Shown piece by piece: positions 27,583-37,154 of a DNA stretch of 64,000 bases. The first letter of the stretch is position 1; every line of letters starts with the position of its first letter. The DNA comes from Salinicoccus halodurans (lineage in GTDB: Bacteria > Bacillota > Bacilli > Staphylococcales > Salinicoccaceae), in contig NZ_FOTB01000003.1 of the NCBI RefSeq assembly GCF_900114445.1, forward strand, positions 1 through 64,000. Direction: 5' to 3'. Both the position numbers and the translations under genes were made by a program. The notes under the pieces are model-generated. The model was not told the DNA's origin. It searched no databases and was given only the letters and a program-made list of their open reading frames with translations.

Positions 27583-29694
27583 ATGAATCATCGCAAAAAA
27601 GAGCCACATTCTGACCAGGAGGAAAATCACAATCATCATAGTCAGGAAGAGCATACCCATCACGACCATCATGATCATAAAAATCACGATGAGTCTCATG
27701 ATGAACATGAGCACGATAATCATGGGCACGGTGCACATGACCATCACGGACATATGGTGACGGAATTCCGGAATAAGTTTTTTGTTGTTTTAATATTCAC
27801 CATTCCGATCCTTCTCCTGTCTCCAATGATTCAGGATTTCATGGGCGTCGACTGGAGCTTTACAGGGGATATCTATATTCTAGCTGCCCTGTCCATATTC
27901 GTTTATTTCTATGGCGGTTGGCCTTTCCTCAAGGGTGCTTTTGATGAACTGAAAAACAGAGAACCCGGGATGATGACACTGATTGCCATGGCCATCTCCA
28001 TCGCATTCTTCTACAGTCTGGCTGTTGTATTTGGATTTAATGGGGAGCAGCTTTTCTGGGAACTGGCAACCCTGGTACTGATCATGCTTCTAGGCCACTG
28101 GATTGAAATGCGATCGATCAATAATGCATCCAAAGCTCTGGAGTCACTTGCATCCTTGATGCCGAACACAGCAAATCGTATTGCTGAGAATGGTGAGACG
28201 GAAGAAGTGCAGGTTGATGCTATCAAAGCAGGGGATCTGCTCTTGGTCAAACCGGGAGAAAAGATGCCATTGGATGGAAAGATCGTTAAAGGAAAATCCC
28301 AAATCGATGAATCCATGCTGACAGGTGAGTCCGTTCCCGTAACCAAATCTGTTAATGACGAGGTCATCGGTGGATCGATCAATAGGGAAGGCTCACTTAC
28401 AATAGAAGTAGAAAAACTGATGGATGAGTCCTACTTGAACCAGGTCATCGAAATGGTCAAAGAATCCCAGAAGACAAAATCCAAAACGCAGGACATCACG
28501 AATCAGGCGGCCAAATGGCTGTTTTATATCGCTTTGGCTGCTGGTATTATCACCTTTATTGTTTGGATAAGTATCGGAGCCACTGTAGATACGGCCATAC
28601 AAAGAACAGTGACCGTCATGGTTATCACCTGCCCGCATGCTTTAGGTCTCGCAGCGCCCCTGGTCATCTCTGTTTCTACTGCTTTATCTGCAAAGCATGG
28701 TCTGTTGATCCGCAAACGTCCTCAGTTCGAACGGGCACGTAATATTGACGCAGTAATTTTCGATAAGACTGGTACGTTGACTGAAGGTAAATTTGGAGTA
28801 ACAGACGTGCAAACTTTCAGTGATATGGATGAAAATAAGATACTAAGCTATGCAGCGACAGTGGAGAATGACTCTGAGCACCCCATTGCTACGGGAATAC
28901 TCAATGAAGCAATGGAAAGAAAACTGAAACTGCATGAAATGACTCATTTCAATTCCATTACTGGTGTGGGAATTGAAGGGACAATCGATAAGAAGAATAT
29001 CAAAGTTGTGAGTCCTGGATATATCAGTAAACAAGATATCACCTTTGATGATCGGAAATTCAACAAATGGTCCGAACAGGGAAAGACGGTTGTGTTCCTA
29101 ATCATTGATGAAGAGCTGGCAGGCGCCATCGCATTGGCAGATAAAATCAAAGAAAGCTCCAAACAGACGGTTGAACAATTGCATAAGCGAAATATTAAGG
29201 CCATCATGCTCACTGGAGACAACCGGAAGGTGGCGAACTACGTTGCAGAACAAATTGGTATTGATGAAGTATATGCAGAAGTTTTGCCGGATCAGAAAGC
29301 AGAGAAAGTGACAGAGATTCAAAAGCGTGGTTTAGTTGTTGCAATGACAGGGGACGGTATTAATGATGCGCCGGCCTTGACGAAAGCAGATGTTGGAATT
29401 GCGGTAGGGGCAGGGACAGATATCGCTATGGATAGTGCAGATATCGTTCTTGTGGACAGCAATCCGAAAGATATACTGGCCATATTCAGCCTTTCCAAAC
29501 GGACCTTTAATAAACTGGTTCAGAACTTGATATGGGCAACCGGCTACAACATTTTTGCCATCCCATTGGCTGCAGGCGTTCTGGCTCCTTGGGGAATTGT
29601 ACTCAGCCCGGCTGTCGGTGCAATACTGATGAGCTTAAGCACCATCATCGTAGCAATCAATGCGCAATTGCTACATCGATTCGAAATGGATTAA
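27583..29694 (+). CDS. copB: Copper-exporting P1B-type ATPase CopB
   Basis: 703 aa. The first 58 residues are a His/Asp/Glu-rich metal-binding tail in place of an HMA domain. Core motifs follow: LTGESVP, intramembrane CPHALGLA (CPH class, as in CopB), [15 protein letters not shown] and [10 protein letters not shown]. Such pumps expel copper across the membrane. It is the only gene of its transcript, with a CsoR-like operator before it and a hairpin after it. In Staphylococcus, copB with mco is a known mobile copper-hypertolerance pair. Confidence 0.95.
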   Translation: MNHRKKEPHSDQEENHNHHSQEEHTHHDHHDHKNHDESHDEHEHDNHGHGAHDHHGHMVTEFRNKFFVVLIFTIPILLLSPMIQDFMGVDWSFTGDIYILAALSIFVYFYGGWPFLKGAFDELKNREPGMMTLIAMAISIAFFYSLAVVFGFNGEQLFWELATLVLIMLLGHWIEMRSINNASKALESLASLMPNTANRIAENGETEEVQVDAIKAGDLLLVKPGEKMPLDGKIVKGKSQIDESMLTGESVPVTKSVNDEVIGGSINREGSLTIEVEKLMDESYLNQVIEMVKESQKTKSKTQDITNQAAKWLFYIALAAGIITFIVWISIGATVDTAIQRTVTVMVITCPHALGLAAPLVISVSTALSAKHGLLIRKRPQFERARNIDAVIFDKTGTLTEGKFGVTDVQTFSDMDENKILSYAATVENDSEHPIATGILNEAMERKLKLHEMTHFNSITGVGIEGTIDKKNIKVVSPGYISKQDITFDDRKFNKWSEQGKTVVFLIIDEELAGAIALADKIKESSKQTVEQLHKRNIKAIMLTGDNRKVANYVAEQIGIDEVYAEVLPDQKAEKVTEIQKRGLVVAMTGDGINDAPALTKADVGIAVGAGTDIAMDSADIVLVDSNPKDILAIFSLSKRTFNKLVQNLIWATGYNIFAIPLAAGVLAPWGIVLSPAVGAILMSLSTIIVAINAQLLHRFEMD

Positions 29695-29764
29695 AGTAAA
29701 CTTATTTGAAGTATTATAGAGATAATATTTTTTATAAGAAGTAAAAATTATGCAATATATTATG

Positions 29765-29800
29765 GAAGGAAGGCGATTGCAATTTCGACTTCCTTCTTAA
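29765..29800 (+). terminator. copB terminator
   Basis: Stem GAAGGAAG/CTTCCTTC (29765-29772 with 29789-29796) followed by a T-rich tail. Confidence 0.6.
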
Positions 29801-29866
29801 TTTTATAAATTTTCTCACTTGTTTTTAACATTTTGGTATATTGGATTAATAACATATGGCCAATAG

Positions 29867-29899
29867 TAAAGAGTCTATCCGTTTTGGATAGACTCTTTA
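29867..29899 (-). terminator. Terminator after ydhK-like gene
   Basis: Stem TAAAGAGTCTATCC/GGATAGACTCTTTA around a short loop, 24 nt past the stop at 29923. The T run is weak. Confidence 0.6.
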
Positions 29900-29922
29900 T
29901 TCATCGTTGAAAATATTTAGAG

Positions 29923-30768
29923 TTATTCAACAGGCGCCAATTCGCTTTCAATTACCCATTTATGATTTTGTACTTCTTCTCCAGTATCTGTTGTGACAAA
30001 GTCTACCATGTAAACTGTTGTCTGTTCAGCTGAATCAATCGTAGCAGTGGCACCTTCCATACCTTCCATATGCGTGGCATTCATTACTACCTCATCCCCT
30101 GGTTCTAATGGGGCTTCACCCGGATTTTCCAATTCTTCGTGGATGACCCATTTATGATCTTCTACTGGTTCTCCACCATTTGTTGGTGTATACGATACGG
30201 AATAAACCGTTGTATCAAAGGCTCCGGAGATGGTTGCTTCAGCGCCCTCCATGCCTTGCATGTGATCGGCTTCAATAATTGCTTGGCTCCCTACTTCGTA
30301 TGTAGGATTTTCTGCTTCTTTCAAATCTTCAGGCACTTCACCAGAACTCGACATTTCCCCAGCGGAATGGTTCATATGTCCACCGGAATGTGGCTCGGAC
30401 TGCATATTCATGTGGTCCTCAGAATGGGATTCGGACTGCATATTATAATGGTGCAGTCTTTCTTTCAGCTCTTCCTTTGTCAGACCATTGATGTATTTCG
30501 TCTTGTCCCCATCTTCATTGACTTCATAGTAGTAGTGGCTACGAGCTCCGTTATAAGGGTAACCCAATTCATCTTCCAATTCTTTTTCAGTCAAACCATC
30601 AATGTACTGCGTCTTGTTTCCATGCGCATCGACTTCGTAGTAGTAATAACTTCCATCTTCATGGGCGGCAGTATCTGTACTACCTGCATTTGCTGCTCCT
30701 GGACTAAGCCCCAACGCTAATGCGAAAATCATTGCACCTGATAAAGAAATTCTTTGAAATTGTCTCAT
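29923..30768 (-). CDS. YdhK family (DUF1541) secreted protein
   Basis: 281 aa. A signal peptide (about 1-28) is followed by two roughly 38-residue repeats starting YYYYEVDAHGNKTQYIDGL and YYYEVNEDGDKTKYINGL. A His/Met-rich linker (NMQSEPHSGGHMNHSAG) comes next, then two DUF1541 repeats, each with ADHMQGMEGA or ATHMEGMEGA and NHKWVI-type ends. The Met/His composition suits copper binding at the cell surface, but the family's function is unproven. It is divergent from the BNR lipoprotein gene. The promoter region carries a tandem CTGCAC element. Confidence 0.85.
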   Translation of the reverse strand: MRQFQRISLSGAMIFALALGLSPGAANAGSTDTAAHEDGSYYYYEVDAHGNKTQYIDGLTEKELEDELGYPYNGARSHYYYEVNEDGDKTKYINGLTKEELKERLHHYNMQSESHSEDHMNMQSEPHSGGHMNHSAGEMSSSGEVPEDLKEAENPTYEVGSQAIIEADHMQGMEGAEATISGAFDTTVYSVSYTPTNGGEPVEDHKWVIHEELENPGEAPLEPGDEVVMNATHMEGMEGATATIDSAEQTTVYMVDFVTTDTGEEVQNHKWVIESELAPVE

Positions 30769-30800
30769 CTACCTAGCCTCCAATTTTTTGAGATACTAAA

Positions 30801-30833
30801 ACCATACCCTTAGAATGTGCAGTTTAAGTGCAG
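30801..30833 (-). promoter_or_regulatory. Response-regulator-type promoter of ydhK-like gene
   Basis: Minus strand CTGCAC-N5-CTGCAC (30817-30833), copies 11 bp apart, then 10 nt and a -10-like TATGGT (30801-30806). The same arrangement lies before the permease gene at 34153. Direct repeats of one helical turn at the -35 position are typical of OmpR/PhoB-class activators. Confidence 0.6.
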
Positions 30834-30953
30834 ATTCAATGAAAAGTGGATGTAATTAGCAAATATTAGAGAGTAATGTTTATAAATATATGTTTAGGTT
30901 TTCAATGTAGAGTTTCATAACTTAGATACAACATGTCATATCCTTATTAGAAT

Positions 30954-30975
30954 CTGCACTAAAAATCGATATTTA
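30954..30975 (+). promoter_or_regulatory. Single CTGCAC box before the BNR lipoprotein gene
   Basis: CTGCAC (30954-30959), 10 nt, then the -10-like TATTTA (30970-30975). The spacing equals that of the ydhK-like promoter, but the second box is degenerate. Confidence 0.45.
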
Positions 30976-31036
30976 AATAATAAAATGGTTGAGAGCTTCC
31001 AAGTTAATTAGTGAATAGAGGCAGGAGGAAACGACT

Positions 31037-31948
31037 ATGGTATCAAGAAAGTTAATGATTAATGCAATGATAGTATCAGCGATATTTCTAGCGGGATGCA
31101 GTAGCGACGGAACAGGTGAATTCGAAGAAGCCTTTAACGGCAAAATAGAACATGTGCACGGAATGGGGTATGCTGGTGGGGATGATGGATTATATCTGGC
31201 GACCCATGGCGGTTTGAAAATATTCCGTGACGGGGGATGGCATGAAACCACCAGGAACTACAATGATTATATGGGATTCAATGCTGTAGATGAAGGATTC
31301 TATACTTCCGGGCATCCAGGTGGAGATTCCGATATTCCCAACCCTTTTGGTATTCAACGTAGTTTTGATGGTGGCAGGACACTTGAACATATCCAATTCG
31401 AGGGAGAAACGGATTACCATGCCATGGCGGTAGGATACGACAGCCATGATATTTTTCTGTTGAATCCTGAACCAAATTCAGCGCTGGGCCGAGGTTTTTA
31501 TAAAAGTACTGATGATGGAGAAAGTTGGGAACAAGCAGATGCGGAGGGCCTTCAAGGGGGCGTATTATCATTGGCAATCCATCCGTCAGATTCCAACTTT
31601 GTTGCAGCAGCGACTTCTACCGGCATCTATCTGTCAGAGGATGGTGGAAATCAGTTTAAAGCATTAACAGATCCAAGGGAGGCAGGAATGACCGTATATT
31701 TTTATGGGGACGATTTATATTATGCGATAAATAACGAAAATGTTGAACTTCACAGAAGAAATGTTAAAAATGACGAAGAAGCCATCATTGATACACCGGA
31801 ATTGAAGAATGATGGAATTGCATATATTGCTCGAAACCGACAGAATGAAAAAGAACTGGCCATCTATACCGTAAACGGCGATGTATATGTCTCTGACGCC
31901 GGGTCAATTGCATGGGAGAAAGTTCTAAATGAGAGTCAAACCAGATAA
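31037..31948 (+). CDS. BNR-repeat (F510_1955 family-like) lipoprotein
   Basis: 303 aa. Lipobox IFLAGC gives Cys at about residue 21. The body is a beta-propeller with Asp-box/BNR motifs (STDDGESWEQ, SEDGGNQF) and an N-terminal HVHGMGYAGGDDGLYLATHGGL segment. This family is annotated as glycosylhydrolase-like, but no catalytic residues can be assigned, and its members recur beside metal-resistance genes. It heads an operon with the sensor kinase and regulator below. AGGAGG is 8 nt before the ATG. Confidence 0.8.
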   Translation: MVSRKLMINAMIVSAIFLAGCSSDGTGEFEEAFNGKIEHVHGMGYAGGDDGLYLATHGGLKIFRDGGWHETTRNYNDYMGFNAVDEGFYTSGHPGGDSDIPNPFGIQRSFDGGRTLEHIQFEGETDYHAMAVGYDSHDIFLLNPEPNSALGRGFYKSTDDGESWEQADAEGLQGGVLSLAIHPSDSNFVAAATSTGIYLSEDGGNQFKALTDPREAGMTVYFYGDDLYYAINNENVELHRRNVKNDEEAIIDTPELKNDGIAYIARNRQNEKELAIYTVNGDVYVSDAGSIAWEKVLNESQTR

Positions 31949-32023
31949 GCATAAGTTTTGAGGTCATCTTTTTACTCTGTTGTTAGGCACTCAAAGTATT
32001 ATTGTCGAAGAGAGGAGGCTGTG

Positions 32024-33427
32024 ATGCTAAATCAATTATCTTTGAAGATAGGGTTGTTATTTTTTGTAGTAATTATCACTGTTGAAATCATATTATTCTC
32101 CATATTATATACAAACCTGGTCAATGATCGTGTCGATGACGTGATGGGGGATTTGCTGGCCCGTGGGAATACCCATCGGGATGTGTTGGAAGAAAACTAC
32201 ACCTCATCAACCTTGGAGCATGTCGCCATCATGGAATCCGAATCTGATTTTATTGTCGTCATTACAGACCGGAATGGAGAAGTGGTTACCAGCTCCAACC
32301 CGATGGAACCGGAAATGACAGCGGTGATCGGGCATACAGATGATGACCAAGTGCCGGATGAGGGCGTCATACTGGAGTCGGATTGGGCAGATGAAAAATA
32401 TGTGGCGACAGATAGCCCGATTATCATGGATGGTACACATAGTGGGCATGTATTCATGTTTGCCGACAGCGATCATATCAAAGAAATCATCAGCAATCTC
32501 AGTCGGCAATTCTTAATTATCGGAGTAATAACTGTCATTTTAACCATCATTACGGTGATTGTGCTTTCAAAGGTCATTACACAACCATTGGTCAGAATGA
32601 AAAAAGCCACAGAAGAGTTGAATAGAGGCAACCATGAAGTGGAATTATCCACCAGTCGAAAAGACGAACTCGGAGAGTTGGCGACTGCTATCACACACTT
32701 ATCAAAAGATCTTAAGCGTTTGAAAAACGAGAGGAATGAATTCCTGGCGAATGTCTCCCATGAACTCCGTACGCCACTGACCTATTTAAAAGGATACACA
32801 GATATCATCAATCGGGACACCACATCCGAGGAAGATCGAATCAGATATACACAGATCATCCAGGAGGAGACAGAGCACCTGGCCGGACTGATAAAAACAT
32901 TGTTCGAGTTGGCCAAAATAGATCAGAATGAATTTGCCATAAAAAAAGAAAAAGTGGAATTTGATGCACTGATCCAAAAGATCGTGGAACGGATTTATCC
33001 GGCAATTGAAGAACGAAATATAGAATTTTCATATTCCTGTCCAAATAATGTGATCATTACCATTGACCCGGAAAGAATCCAACAAGTGTTGTTGAACATA
33101 CTCGATAATGCCATTAAATATACACCCCGTGGAAATCATGTCAGATTGGAAGTGGTTCAGAATAAAAATGAGGTCTTAACGATTATTTCGGATACAGGGG
33201 AAGGCATTGCCGAAGAAGATATGCCGTATATATTTGAGCGGCTCTATCGTGCAGAAAAATCCAGGTCCCGTTCCAAGGGGGGCTCTGGTCTTGGGTTGAC
33301 AATCGCCAAAGAAATTGTGGAACTTCACACCGGCAGGATGGAAGTTGAAAGTGAACCAGGCGAGGGAACGGCTTTCAACATATCTTTGCCGAAGGAGGAT
33401 ACGTATGAAAAAGGTATTATTGATTGA
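32024..33427 (+). CDS. Sensor histidine kinase of the copper island
   Basis: 467 aa. TM1 (about 10-30), an extracytoplasmic sensor of roughly 140 residues, TM2, HAMP, HisKA (NVSHELRTPLTYLKGY, phosphorylated His) and an HATPase domain with N box NILDNAIKYT and GGSGLGLTIAKEIV. The sensor ligand cannot be read, but the neighbourhood suggests copper at the membrane face. The start is set by AGAGGAGG just before the ATG. The kinase gene precedes the regulator, the reverse of the commoner order, and overlaps it by 23 nt. Confidence 0.93.
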   Translation: MLNQLSLKIGLLFFVVIITVEIILFSILYTNLVNDRVDDVMGDLLARGNTHRDVLEENYTSSTLEHVAIMESESDFIVVITDRNGEVVTSSNPMEPEMTAVIGHTDDDQVPDEGVILESDWADEKYVATDSPIIMDGTHSGHVFMFADSDHIKEIISNLSRQFLIIGVITVILTIITVIVLSKVITQPLVRMKKATEELNRGNHEVELSTSRKDELGELATAITHLSKDLKRLKNERNEFLANVSHELRTPLTYLKGYTDIINRDTTSEEDRIRYTQIIQEETEHLAGLIKTLFELAKIDQNEFAIKKEKVEFDALIQKIVERIYPAIEERNIEFSYSCPNNVIITIDPERIQQVLLNILDNAIKYTPRGNHVRLEVVQNKNEVLTIISDTGEGIAEEDMPYIFERLYRAEKSRSRSKGGSGLGLTIAKEIVELHTGRMEVESEPGEGTAFNISLPKEDTYEKGIID

Positions 33428-34076
33428 TGATGAAGAGAGAATGCTGGAATTGCTGGCTTTGTATTTGAAACCCTACCATTACGACTGTAGAAAAGCGCTG
33501 GGGCCGAAAGAAGGGCTCCAATACATCGAAGAAGAAAGATTCGATATTGTACTGCTCGATATCATGATGCCTGACATGGATGGGTGGAGCGTATGCAGAG
33601 AAATCCGTCAGCATTCGGATGTACCCATCATCATGGTGACTGCACGGGAGCAGAAGGTAGATATCGTCAAAGGCCTCAAATTGGGGGCAGATGACTATAT
33701 AACAAAACCCTTCAATGAAGAAGAACTCGTTGCACGGATGAATGCATTATTAAGGAGAGCGAAACCTGGCAACCATGTTGAGATGGATGGACTGCTATGG
33801 GATAGGGATCGATTCGAACTGTCCTATAAGAATCAGTATATCAAGTTGACCCCCAAAGAATTCTCGTTGATTGGGTTGCTTATGCAGAACCCGGGGCGGG
33901 TATATTCCAGAAATCAACTGATCGACCTGGTGTGGGGGATGTATTCAGAAACTGAAGGCCGGACTGTGGATTCACATGTTAGAAACATGCGGGAAAAAAT
34001 CAGGGAAGTGGGTTTTCCCATCGATGATTATTTTCACACAGTATGGGGCGTGGGCTACAAGTGGATTAGAAAGTAG
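33405..34076 (+). CDS. OmpR/PhoB family response regulator of the copper island
   Basis: 223 aa. The receiver domain has the acidic pocket DDE, the phosphorylated Asp in IVLLDIMMPDMDG (about residue 52), the Thr/Ala switch and Lys in DYITKPF. The C-terminal winged helix has NQLIDLVWGMYSETEGRTVDSHVRNMR. The start at the ATG 33405 follows AAGGAGG; the longer in-frame ORF overlaps the kinase. It is the best candidate to bind the CTGCAC-N5-CTGCAC elements in this island. Confidence 0.93.
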   Translation: MKKVLLIDDEERMLELLALYLKPYHYDCRKALGPKEGLQYIEEERFDIVLLDIMMPDMDGWSVCREIRQHSDVPIIMVTAREQKVDIVKGLKLGADDYITKPFNEEELVARMNALLRRAKPGNHVEMDGLLWDRDRFELSYKNQYIKLTPKEFSLIGLLMQNPGRVYSRNQLIDLVWGMYSETEGRTVDSHVRNMREKIREVGFPIDDYFHTVWGVGYKWIRK

Positions 34077-34152
34077 CTTTCTCATATTATCGATTGCTTA
34101 AAAATGTAGATTTTGAGCACATTGCTAAAATTAATTTGAAATATTTTAAAAA

Positions 34153-34187
34153 CTGCACACTAACTGCACAAACCATGGGCATATGTT
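34153..34187 (+). promoter_or_regulatory. Response-regulator-type promoter of permease gene
   Basis: CTGCAC at 34153-34158 and 34164-34169, exactly 11 bp apart, then 12 nt to TATGTT (34182-34187). It shares a GGG-n-AT...TTTTAG downstream segment with the ydhK-like promoter. Confidence 0.6.
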
Positions 34188-34217
34188 TTAGAGACTATTA
34201 TTTCTGAGGTGATGCTA

Positions 34218-35534
34218 ATGAGCGAATATAAAAAAGACAGCTTATCTCTGACTGGTGCGATCGGTCTTGGGACAGGGGTTATGATCAGTGCCGGAATATT
34301 TGCATTGCTGGGTCAGGTTGCCGCACTTGCCGGCATGTGGTTCCCGATCATGTTTGTCGTCGGAGGGATTGTAACTGGATTCAGTGCGTATTCCTATGTC
34401 AAGATGAGCAATGAATATCCTTCAGCAGGGGGTATCGGCATGTTTTTGGCAAAAGCGTATGGTCAGGGTACCGTCACTGCTTCTGCAGCGATGCTGATGG
34501 CCGTATCCATGGTCATCAACCAGAGTCTCGTGGCTCGTACTTTCGGTACCTATACGTTGCAGATTTTCAATATGGATGCAACCAGCTACCTGGTGCCTGT
34601 GCTCGCTGTTGGTCTTTTGCTCTTTGCATTCCTGGTTAATATTTCTGGCAACAGTTTCATTCAGACGTTTACTTCGATTGTGTCCCTGCTTAAAATAATT
34701 GGACTTGTCGTCTTTGCGATGGGCGGGTTATGGGTCGCCGGTTTTTCCATTACACCCGCAGAGGGCAGTGGAAGTACGGAAGACGCAACTATTACCAGCA
34801 TGATTGCAGCTGTGGCACTCACCATCCTATCGTTCAAAGGGTTTACGACGATCACTAACAGTGGCTCTGAAATCGTTAAACCCCATAAGAATATCGGCCG
34901 GGCGATTGTCGCATCCATTTCCATCAGTCTTTTTGTGTATCTGCTGGTTGCATGGGCGGTATCCAGCAATCTGCCGTTAAACGAAATCATTGCAGCCAGA
35001 GACTACTCGCTTGCAGAAGCCGCAAGGCCAGCATTTGGAAACTACGCTGTATGGTTTACCGTCGGCATTGCGATCATCGCAACAGTATCCGGTATTATTG
35101 CCAGTGTCTTTGCGGTGTCACGCATGCTTGCCATGCTGACAGATATGAAGCTGATTCCACATAAGCACTTTGGCATGCCAGGACGGATTCAAAAGCATAC
35201 GCTGGTATACACAATTGTACTTGCGATGGTACTGGCCGTCATTTTCGACCTCAGTCGTATCGCCTCAGTCGGGGCCATATTGTATCTTGTGATGGATATG
35301 ATTGTGCATTGGGGTGTATTTAAACATCTGAGGGATAAGGTGGATGCAAATCCAGTCATTGTCATGACCGCATTCATACTTGATGGAATTGTACTGGCAG
35401 CTTTTATGTGGGTCAAACTGATGAATGACTGGCTGATTGTTGTCGTCTCCATCATTTTCATTATCATCATCTTCATAGGGGAGTATGTATTTCTTAAACA
35501 CCGTAATGATGGGGAAGAAGGGCATGCGCATTAA
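34218..35534 (+). CDS. APC superfamily amino acid permease-like transporter
   Basis: 438 aa, about 12 membrane segments. The N-terminal LSLTGAIGLGTGVMISAGIFALLG matches the APC substrate-binding GxG region. YPSAGGIGMFLAKAYG follows in TM3. No metal-specific motif is seen apart from a terminal GHAH. The substrate is unknown; being downstream of the two-component genes and sharing their proposed DNA element, it may be part of the copper response. GAGGTG precedes the ATG at 34218; a GTG at 34209 is possible. No clear terminator lies between 35535 and 35672. Confidence 0.8.
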   Translation: MSEYKKDSLSLTGAIGLGTGVMISAGIFALLGQVAALAGMWFPIMFVVGGIVTGFSAYSYVKMSNEYPSAGGIGMFLAKAYGQGTVTASAAMLMAVSMVINQSLVARTFGTYTLQIFNMDATSYLVPVLAVGLLLFAFLVNISGNSFIQTFTSIVSLLKIIGLVVFAMGGLWVAGFSITPAEGSGSTEDATITSMIAAVALTILSFKGFTTITNSGSEIVKPHKNIGRAIVASISISLFVYLLVAWAVSSNLPLNEIIAARDYSLAEAARPAFGNYAVWFTVGIAIIATVSGIIASVFAVSRMLAMLTDMKLIPHKHFGMPGRIQKHTLVYTIVLAMVLAVIFDLSRIASVGAILYLVMDMIVHWGVFKHLRDKVDANPVIVMTAFILDGIVLAAFMWVKLMNDWLIVVVSIIFIIIIFIGEYVFLKHRNDGEEGHAH

Positions 35535-35672
35535 AGCATTTTTAATCTCGAGCCATGCGTGTTCTTCTAAAAGGGAAGAGTATCACAGTTACAAAAGGGG
35601 GTGATGCTTTTTCAGGAAGGTGAATCAATAGAAATTTAAAATGGGTATTCGGATTTTATGGTGGAAAAGGGC

Positions 35673-36995
35673 TTATAAATCACCCTTCTCCAAATTCTTA
35701 ATAAGTGTGGAAAAATCGACACCAAAGTTGTCTGTAATGTCGTGATCATTCACTTCATACCAATTGAAAGTATCGTATAACATAGCTTTATTGAAAGCAC
35801 TTGAATTAAATCGTGGCTTACGCTTTTTATGGAGCTTCTCATTGAAAAGGATTTTGGCTCGTAAGGCATCAAACGAGTAACCTCTACCCATTCGCTCTAC
35901 CTGCCTAATAATGCTGTTAATTGACTCCGTATAAGCATTAGTGAGCCTTTTATCAAAGTAGTTGAATATTTCGACATGCCAGTTGTCTACGGCTCTCACG
36001 AGGTCTTTATATGCGTCTTTAGAGTTGCTGGACATACAACGGTGTCTCCATTGACTATAACGAAGATGACCTTCATCTGGACCAGGAGTATCCCATATCC
36101 AGTAAAACTCTTCTTTGAGTTCATAGGCTTCTTTTAAAGCAGGAAGATTACCTAACCAAGTATCTAAGAGGAATGATTCACGTTCATTTAGATCGTGTTT
36201 ACGCTTTAGAAGGATAAACCTTTCACGCATAAGGGTACGTCTTTCTTTTTGGCTCATATGGGCTTTCAAAGACTTTCTGACGTTATCTAAGGCTTGATTA
36301 GCCATTCTAACTACATGAAACTTATCTACGACAACTTTAGCGTGTGGAAGGATAGTGTTCACTGCGTCTTTGTAGGGCTTCCACATATCCATTGTGACGT
36401 ACTCAATGTAAGTCCTGTCACTGATTTCTGAAAGACGTTGGATGACTGTTTCCTTGTTACGGTTAGGCTTGATGTCATAAATAGTCCTGCGTTCAATATT
36501 AGTCAATACAAGCCGAGGTCTACGGATAATATGTATCTCGTCTATCCCAAGCCACTTAGGAGTTTCAAACTGGTATTCACGTTCTTTGAGTGCCACATAG
36601 TCCTTAAAAACGTTCCTAATGGTTTTCTCGTCAACACCAACGCTTTCTGCGACTTCTACAAAGGTCTTAGACATGGATTGCTCTTGAATGGACTTTAAAA
36701 GCCTTTTGGTCATACTACGCTTTTCATCTACAGATATTAGGCGTTCCCAGAAGGTAGATCCGCATTCACGACACTTGTATCGTCTACGGTTCAATTGTAA
36801 GCCCACTCGCTTTAAACGAATGGGCAAATCCATAATTAGTTGATTTCTTGAACTGTGTTTGTACAACTTGTCAAAACCACATTCAGGACAACGTTCAGGT
36901 GGTCCGACTGCTTCAACTTTAAACATCATATCGGTTTCATTTTCTTGTGGCGGTTCTATTGTTTTAATGTCTGGTAGGGATAATAAGTCTGACAT
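35673..36995 (-). CDS. ISL3-family transposase
   Basis: 440 aa. The N-terminal zinc-binding region has CPECGFDKLYKH and CRECGSTF, then a helix-turn-helix, then the DDE domain (GIDEIHIIR, VTMDMWKPY, and a late Glu in NAYTESINSIIRQVERMGRG). The length is complete and no frameshift is visible. AAAGG suits the ATG at 36995; one at 37004 is also possible. I could not fix the IS ends: weakly similar sequences lie near 35645 and 37105. It separates the permease from merA. Confidence 0.92.
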   Translation of the reverse strand: MSDLLSLPDIKTIEPPQENETDMMFKVEAVGPPERCPECGFDKLYKHSSRNQLIMDLPIRLKRVGLQLNRRRYKCRECGSTFWERLISVDEKRSMTKRLLKSIQEQSMSKTFVEVAESVGVDEKTIRNVFKDYVALKEREYQFETPKWLGIDEIHIIRRPRLVLTNIERRTIYDIKPNRNKETVIQRLSEISDRTYIEYVTMDMWKPYKDAVNTILPHAKVVVDKFHVVRMANQALDNVRKSLKAHMSQKERRTLMRERFILLKRKHDLNERESFLLDTWLGNLPALKEAYELKEEFYWIWDTPGPDEGHLRYSQWRHRCMSSNSKDAYKDLVRAVDNWHVEIFNYFDKRLTNAYTESINSIIRQVERMGRGYSFDALRAKILFNEKLHKKRKPRFNSSAFNKAMLYDTFNWYEVNDHDITDNFGVDFSTLIKNLEKGDL

Positions 36996-37154
36996 ATTAT
37001 TCATCCTTTATTACTCTGCGGTGTTAAGGTATCAATTATAGATTTGATGTCGAAATCATCAGTGTTAAATTATTTTTGTGACCACAAATGCACTTAGAAA
37101 ATCCCTTAAAGCATTAGCTGGTTCACTTGAATAGGGAGTTGTAAAAAAGTTCCC

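Noticed and set aside
35640-37105. Exact ISL3 inverted repeats and target duplication
   Set aside because: Candidate ends near 35645 and 37105 agree only weakly and no clean target duplication was seen.
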